Shown here: positions 61,184-64,000 of the stretch, piece after piece
Layout of the letters: each line of letters starts with the position of its first letter
Position numbering within the stretch: position 1 is the stretch's first letter
Assembly: GCF_001045445.1 (NCBI RefSeq)
Contig: NZ_LFNF01000002.1
Location: 868,001-932,000, forward strand
Length of the DNA: 64,000 nt
Direction of reading: 5' to 3'
From: Chryseobacterium sp. BLS98
GTDB taxonomy: Bacteria > Bacteroidota > Bacteroidia > Flavobacteriales > Weeksellaceae
The notes under the pieces: model-generated
Seen by the model: the letters and a program-made list of their open reading frames with translations, nothing else
The model's database searches: none
Told to the model about the DNA's origin: nothing
Program-made: the position numbers and the translations under genes

Positions 61184-62617
61184 TTATTGGTTCAGTGACC
61201 ATATTGAATAGCTGTTTGGCGGTGCCTGGATCTTCACCCATTTATCCCCCTGTGTAGTAGGATACCAGTTGGAGTTACCTGTAAAATCTTTTATCTGCTG
61301 GCTGCTCCAGTTTGTTTCTATCCATCTTTCCTGCCAGCTGGATGAGTTATTGATATAGACTACAAGTCCCGGATTTCCGTTATAGCCGTTACGTCTTGCA
61401 ATATATTCATCATTATCTGTGTATAATATAGAAGTCGTTCCTGTAGCTTTATTATTATGGATCCAGATCAGATTATTCAGCCTTTCTTTATTTAACCATT
61501 CTTCATAATCACGGTAAAAGATGGTAGGATATCCTTCATGGGTCAGGATATAAGCATAAGCCGGCATTTTATTGTTGATGATATCGGTATCATGGTTGGC
61601 AACAAAGGTTACTGCTTTATAAGGGTTTCTTTTCCACATCATATCGTCATTCAGAACATTCAGGTTTCCGTTGTCAAAAGCTTCATCCATTTTATAGTAA
61701 GCGGCAAAATCGAATACGGAACTGTTGGCATTATTAGCCCACCATTCTAAAGTATTCACATTGGAGTCCCAAAGTTCACCAACGGAGAAACCGCCTACGT
61801 TGGAGTTCCAGTTATTGACCACCCAAGGGCCGAAGCCTTTGACATAATCAAATCTCCAGCCGTCAAATTTCATGACATTCTTATAATATTTCCCGACAGA
61901 ATCATCTCTTCCCCACAACCAGTCCTGTACATAAGGATTGGCATGGCAAAGATCGGGGAATCCTCCGAAGGCACCTTCGTCATTATTGCCATAAGAATTT
62001 TTGTAAAAGTCATTATAACTGCGCAGGAATTTCCCGGAAGCAACTCCTGAGAAATCGGTCCAGGTATTGGTTCCGGTAAAAGGATTGGCCTGAGACTGGC
62101 CGCCACTATTATGATTAATCACAATATCTGCATAAACCTGCATATTTTCGGCATGGGCTTTTGTAATTAGAGCTTCCAGTTCCGCTCGGGACCCAAAACG
62201 GGTCTCCACACTTCCGTTCTGGTTAAAATTTCCAAAATCGTAGTAATCTGTAGGATCATATCCCATGGAATAAGCTCCGTTCTGTGCTTTGGAAGCCGGC
62301 GGAAGCCATACTGCACTGATTCCGGAATCTGACCATGCTGTCAGTTTGTCTTTTACGGTATTCCACCAGTTTCCACCTTCGGGAACATCCCAATAAAAGC
62401 CCTGCATGAGAACGCCGCCTCCTGGTCCGGATACAAATTTTCCGGCTACAGATCCGCTTCCGGTACTGAACGGACGCCCGTCATGATTGGTAACATTGAC
62501 AATTTTGGAATGAACTTCCTGCCTGCTAAGGCTTTCATTGTCATTTTCATCACTGGTCCGGCAGGAATTAAACAATGTTAAGGCCAGTACCGAAAGTAAT
62601 AAATGTGTTTTTTTCAT
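61184..62617 (-). CDS. Alpha-amylase lipoprotein, GH13 archaeal-type
   Basis: A 477-residue protein with a lipoprotein signal (LSVLALTLFNSC, lipid Cys). The GH13 regions are complete: 'YADIVINHNSGGQ' (I), 'FDGWRFDYVKGFG' with the nucleophile Asp (II), 'FSVGELWDSN' with the acid Glu (III) and 'VTFVANHDTDI' (IV). The barrel wording ('GFYWDVPEGGNWWNTV', 'FDFAAYYKMDEAFDN', 'YRDYEEWLNKERLNNLIWIH') closely recalls Pyrococcus/Thermococcus enzymes (GH13_7). It hydrolyses starch-like alpha-1,4-glucans at the cell surface. No sus genes adjoin. Convergent with the DCC gene. Confidence 0.9.
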   Translation of the reverse strand: MKKTHLLLSVLALTLFNSCRTSDENDNESLSRQEVHSKIVNVTNHDGRPFSTGSGSVAGKFVSGPGGGVLMQGFYWDVPEGGNWWNTVKDKLTAWSDSGISAVWLPPASKAQNGAYSMGYDPTDYYDFGNFNQNGSVETRFGSRAELEALITKAHAENMQVYADIVINHNSGGQSQANPFTGTNTWTDFSGVASGKFLRSYNDFYKNSYGNNDEGAFGGFPDLCHANPYVQDWLWGRDDSVGKYYKNVMKFDGWRFDYVKGFGPWVVNNWNSNVGGFSVGELWDSNVNTLEWWANNANSSVFDFAAYYKMDEAFDNGNLNVLNDDMMWKRNPYKAVTFVANHDTDIINNKMPAYAYILTHEGYPTIFYRDYEEWLNKERLNNLIWIHNNKATGTTSILYTDNDEYIARRNGYNGNPGLVVYINNSSSWQERWIETNWSSQQIKDFTGNSNWYPTTQGDKWVKIQAPPNSYSIWSLNQ

Positions 62618-62789
62618 ACTTATTTTAATTATTAATCTATTAACTAAATTACAATTTTATTGAAACAAAGGATATAAAATGTATATTTTTTTAATTTTCG
62701 ATATAGAATCCCCTTAAATAACCGCATATAATTTTCATTAAAAAATCATAAACTTTTAATATTTTCAAAACAATTTTTCTTTTAATCCA

Positions 62790-62797
62790 TATATTTG
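62790..62797 (+). promoter_or_regulatory. -7 box close to the DUF4290 start codon
   Basis: TATATTTG matches TAnnTTTG and ends 6 bp before the ATG at 62804, implying a very short leader for the DUF4290-murA transcript. Confidence 0.4.
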
Positions 62798-62803
62798 CAT
62801 ACT

Positions 62804-63478
62804 ATGGAATACAATACCCAAAAAACTCAGCTTCATATGCCGGAATATGGCAGAATCATACAGCAGCTGGTTGAACGCTGCAAAGAGCTCCCTACCAAAG
62901 AGGAAAGGAGCGAAATGGCTATGGCCATTATCGATTTTATGGGTCAGAGAAACCCTCAGCTCCGTGACGAAGAAAATTATAAGCATAAACTTTGGGATCA
63001 TCTTTTCATTTTAGCAGAATATGATCTTGATGTAGACTCACCATACCCTTTTCCTACCAGAGAACAGCTGGCAGAAAAACCCAAAAAAATGGAATACCCT
63101 AAACTTCAGGGAGATTTCAAATTTTACGGAAAAAGCATCCTTCAACTGATAGAAAAAGCCATCGAACTGGAACCGGGTGACGAAAAAGAAGCCCTGATCG
63201 AAGTGATTGCCAACAATATGAAGAAGTCTTATAATGTATATAATAAGGAACATGTAACGGACGACGTTATTTTCCGCCATCTGAAGGAACTTTCTGAAAA
63301 CAGGCTGGATCTTACGGGAATAGAATCCCTCGAAAAGAGCAAAATCTATTACACCAGCAATAACAACAGCAGAAACAACAATAACAGCGGCAGAAGCAAC
63401 AGCAATAATAATAACAACAATAATAAGAACCAGACCAACAAGAGAAGGCATAACAACAATCATAAAAACAGAAAATAA
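62804..63478 (+). CDS. DUF4290 protein with poly-Asn tail
   Basis: A 224-residue protein. The N-terminal ~175 residues are the helical DUF4290 family ('HMPEYGRIIQQLVERCKELPTKEERSEMAMAIIDFMGQRNPQLRD', 'FILAEYDLDVDSPYPFPTREQLAEKPKKMEYPKL'). The last ~45 residues are low-complexity Asn/Ser/Arg/Lys. The ATG at 62804 is used, as the upstream TTG lies in the -7 box. The stop overlaps the murA ATG by one base (TAATG). Bacteroidota often place this family before murA. The function is unknown; a link to cell-wall synthesis is inference. Confidence 0.85.
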   Translation: MEYNTQKTQLHMPEYGRIIQQLVERCKELPTKEERSEMAMAIIDFMGQRNPQLRDEENYKHKLWDHLFILAEYDLDVDSPYPFPTREQLAEKPKKMEYPKLQGDFKFYGKSILQLIEKAIELEPGDEKEALIEVIANNMKKSYNVYNKEHVTDDVIFRHLKELSENRLDLTGIESLEKSKIYYTSNNNSRNNNNSGRSNSNNNNNNNKNQTNKRRHNNNHKNRK

Positions 63479-64000
63479 TGAGTGGAACGTTTCAGATAAG
63501 AGGAGGAAAAAGACTGCATGGTGAAATCACTCCACAAGGGGCAAAAAATGAAGCCCTACAAATTTTATGTGCTGTATTGTTAACAGATGAAGAGGTAAGA
63601 ATTAAAAATATTCCTGACATCCATGATGTGAACAGGCTGATTGAAATCCTTGGTGATTTCGGAGTTAAAGTAACAAAAAATGGTCAGGGAGATTTTACTT
63701 TTAAAGCCGACAAGGTTAATTTCGATTATATCAAGTCTCATGAATTTAAAAAAGACGGTGCAAAACTGAGAGGTTCCATTATGCTGATGGGCCCAATGCT
63801 TGCCCGTTATGGTGAGGCTTATATGCCGACTCCGGGAGGTGATAAAATCGGAAGAAGAAGATTGGATACGCATTTCCAGGGACTTGTAGAACTTGGCGCT
63901 GAATTTAATTATGATGAAGATGAATATTTTTACTCTTTAAAGGCTAAGGAACTCAGAGGGAAGTTTATTCTTCTGGAAGAGGCTTCCGTAACCGGAACTG
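63478..64000 (+). CDS. murA: UDP-N-acetylglucosamine 1-carboxyvinyltransferase, 5' part
   Basis: The first 174 residues of MurA run off the window end. The start 'MSGTFQIRGGKRLHGEITPQGAKNEALQILCAVLL' carries the conserved Lys-Asn (KNEAL) pair of the enolpyruvyl transferase active site. 'VNFDYIKSHEFKKDGAKLRGSIMLMGPMLARYG' and 'MPTPGGDKIGRRRLDTHFQGLVELGAEF' follow the MurA pattern exactly. It transfers enolpyruvate to UDP-GlcNAc, the first committed step of peptidoglycan. It is translationally coupled to the DUF4290 gene. The catalytic Cys loop lies near residue 115 in other MurA proteins and may be missing or shifted here (PTPGGDKIGRR region). Confidence 0.93.
   Translation, partial: MSGTFQIRGGKRLHGEITPQGAKNEALQILCAVLLTDEEVRIKNIPDIHDVNRLIEILGDFGVKVTKNGQGDFTFKADKVNFDYIKSHEFKKDGAKLRGSIMLMGPMLARYGEAYMPTPGGDKIGRRRLDTHFQGLVELGAEFNYDEDEYFYSLKAKELRGKFILLEEASVTGT

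Noticed and set aside
63038..63463. Minus-strand frame of 141 codons opposite DUF4290
   Set aside because: It is a shadow of the Asn-rich tail; long Val/Ile runs arise from the complement of AAC/AAT codons.

Overview
The window looks like a chromosome segment of a flavobacterium of the Chryseobacterium/Weeksellaceae type. The grounds are AT-rich intergenic DNA, Bacteroidota-type promoters (TAnnTTTG -7 boxes), many families largely confined to Flavobacteriia (OstA-like, DUF6341/DUF6427, DUF4290 next to murA, TonB receptors with a carboxypeptidase-regulatory N-terminus), and secreted proteins with signal peptides ending near 'AQ'. The genus is inferred from recalled family resemblance and no search was run. 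No phage, IS element, CRISPR array or rRNA was seen.

Layout. 1-4.4 kb: end of a START-like gene, a class III aminotransferase and three tandem secreted jelly-roll (C1q-like) proteins. 4.4-12.5 kb: OstA-like protein with a Fur-family regulator, KUP potassium transporter, PDH E1 beta, a DUF2147 protein and an LTA-synthase-like sulfatase. 12.6-20.8 kb: mostly housekeeping genes (phosphatidylserine synthase, 3'-5' exonuclease, FAH hydrolase, Usp, DUF6341/DUF6427/DUF3109, trigger factor, DoxX-like). 20.9-26.7 kb: a probable metal-uptake TonB receptor with a lipoprotein and a His/Cys small protein, then an ABC-F ATPase. 27-32 kb: a Tle1-like DUF2235 hydrolase, a split membrane-sensor/kinase/response-regulator operon, an unrecognised protein and an M15-like protein. 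32.3-36.6 kb: aquaporin, PD-(D/E)XK-like protein, LuxE-like acyltransferase, LpxH-like phosphatase, QueD, thioesterase. 36.7-41.4 kb: glyoxylate shunt (aceB-aceA) divergent from a RamB/ScfR-like regulator, with a perfect 22-bp palindrome between them. 41.5-45.4 kb: ComF-like, alpha/beta hydrolase, upp, der, tRNA-Gln.

45.4-55.9 kb is the main accessory region: an AT-rich, minus-strand RiPP (class I lanthipeptide-like) locus. In transcription order it encodes a Cys-rich precursor with a double-glycine leader, a VKOR-thioredoxin membrane protein with a degenerate C39-like N-terminus, a full-length LanB dehydratase, two secreted carboxypeptidase-regulatory-domain proteins, a second GG-leader peptide in its own transcription unit, a C39-peptidase ABC exporter, a very short HlyD-like protein and a small membrane protein. 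No LanC cyclase is present. A plausible model is dehydration by LanB, oxidation by VKOR/Trx, then leader removal and export by the C39 exporter. This is the best candidate for an undescribed system.

56-64 kb: a secreted repeat-type protein, katG, a c-type heme-binding protein, a DCC-family thiol oxidoreductase, an archaeal-type GH13 alpha-amylase lipoprotein, DUF4290 and the start of murA.
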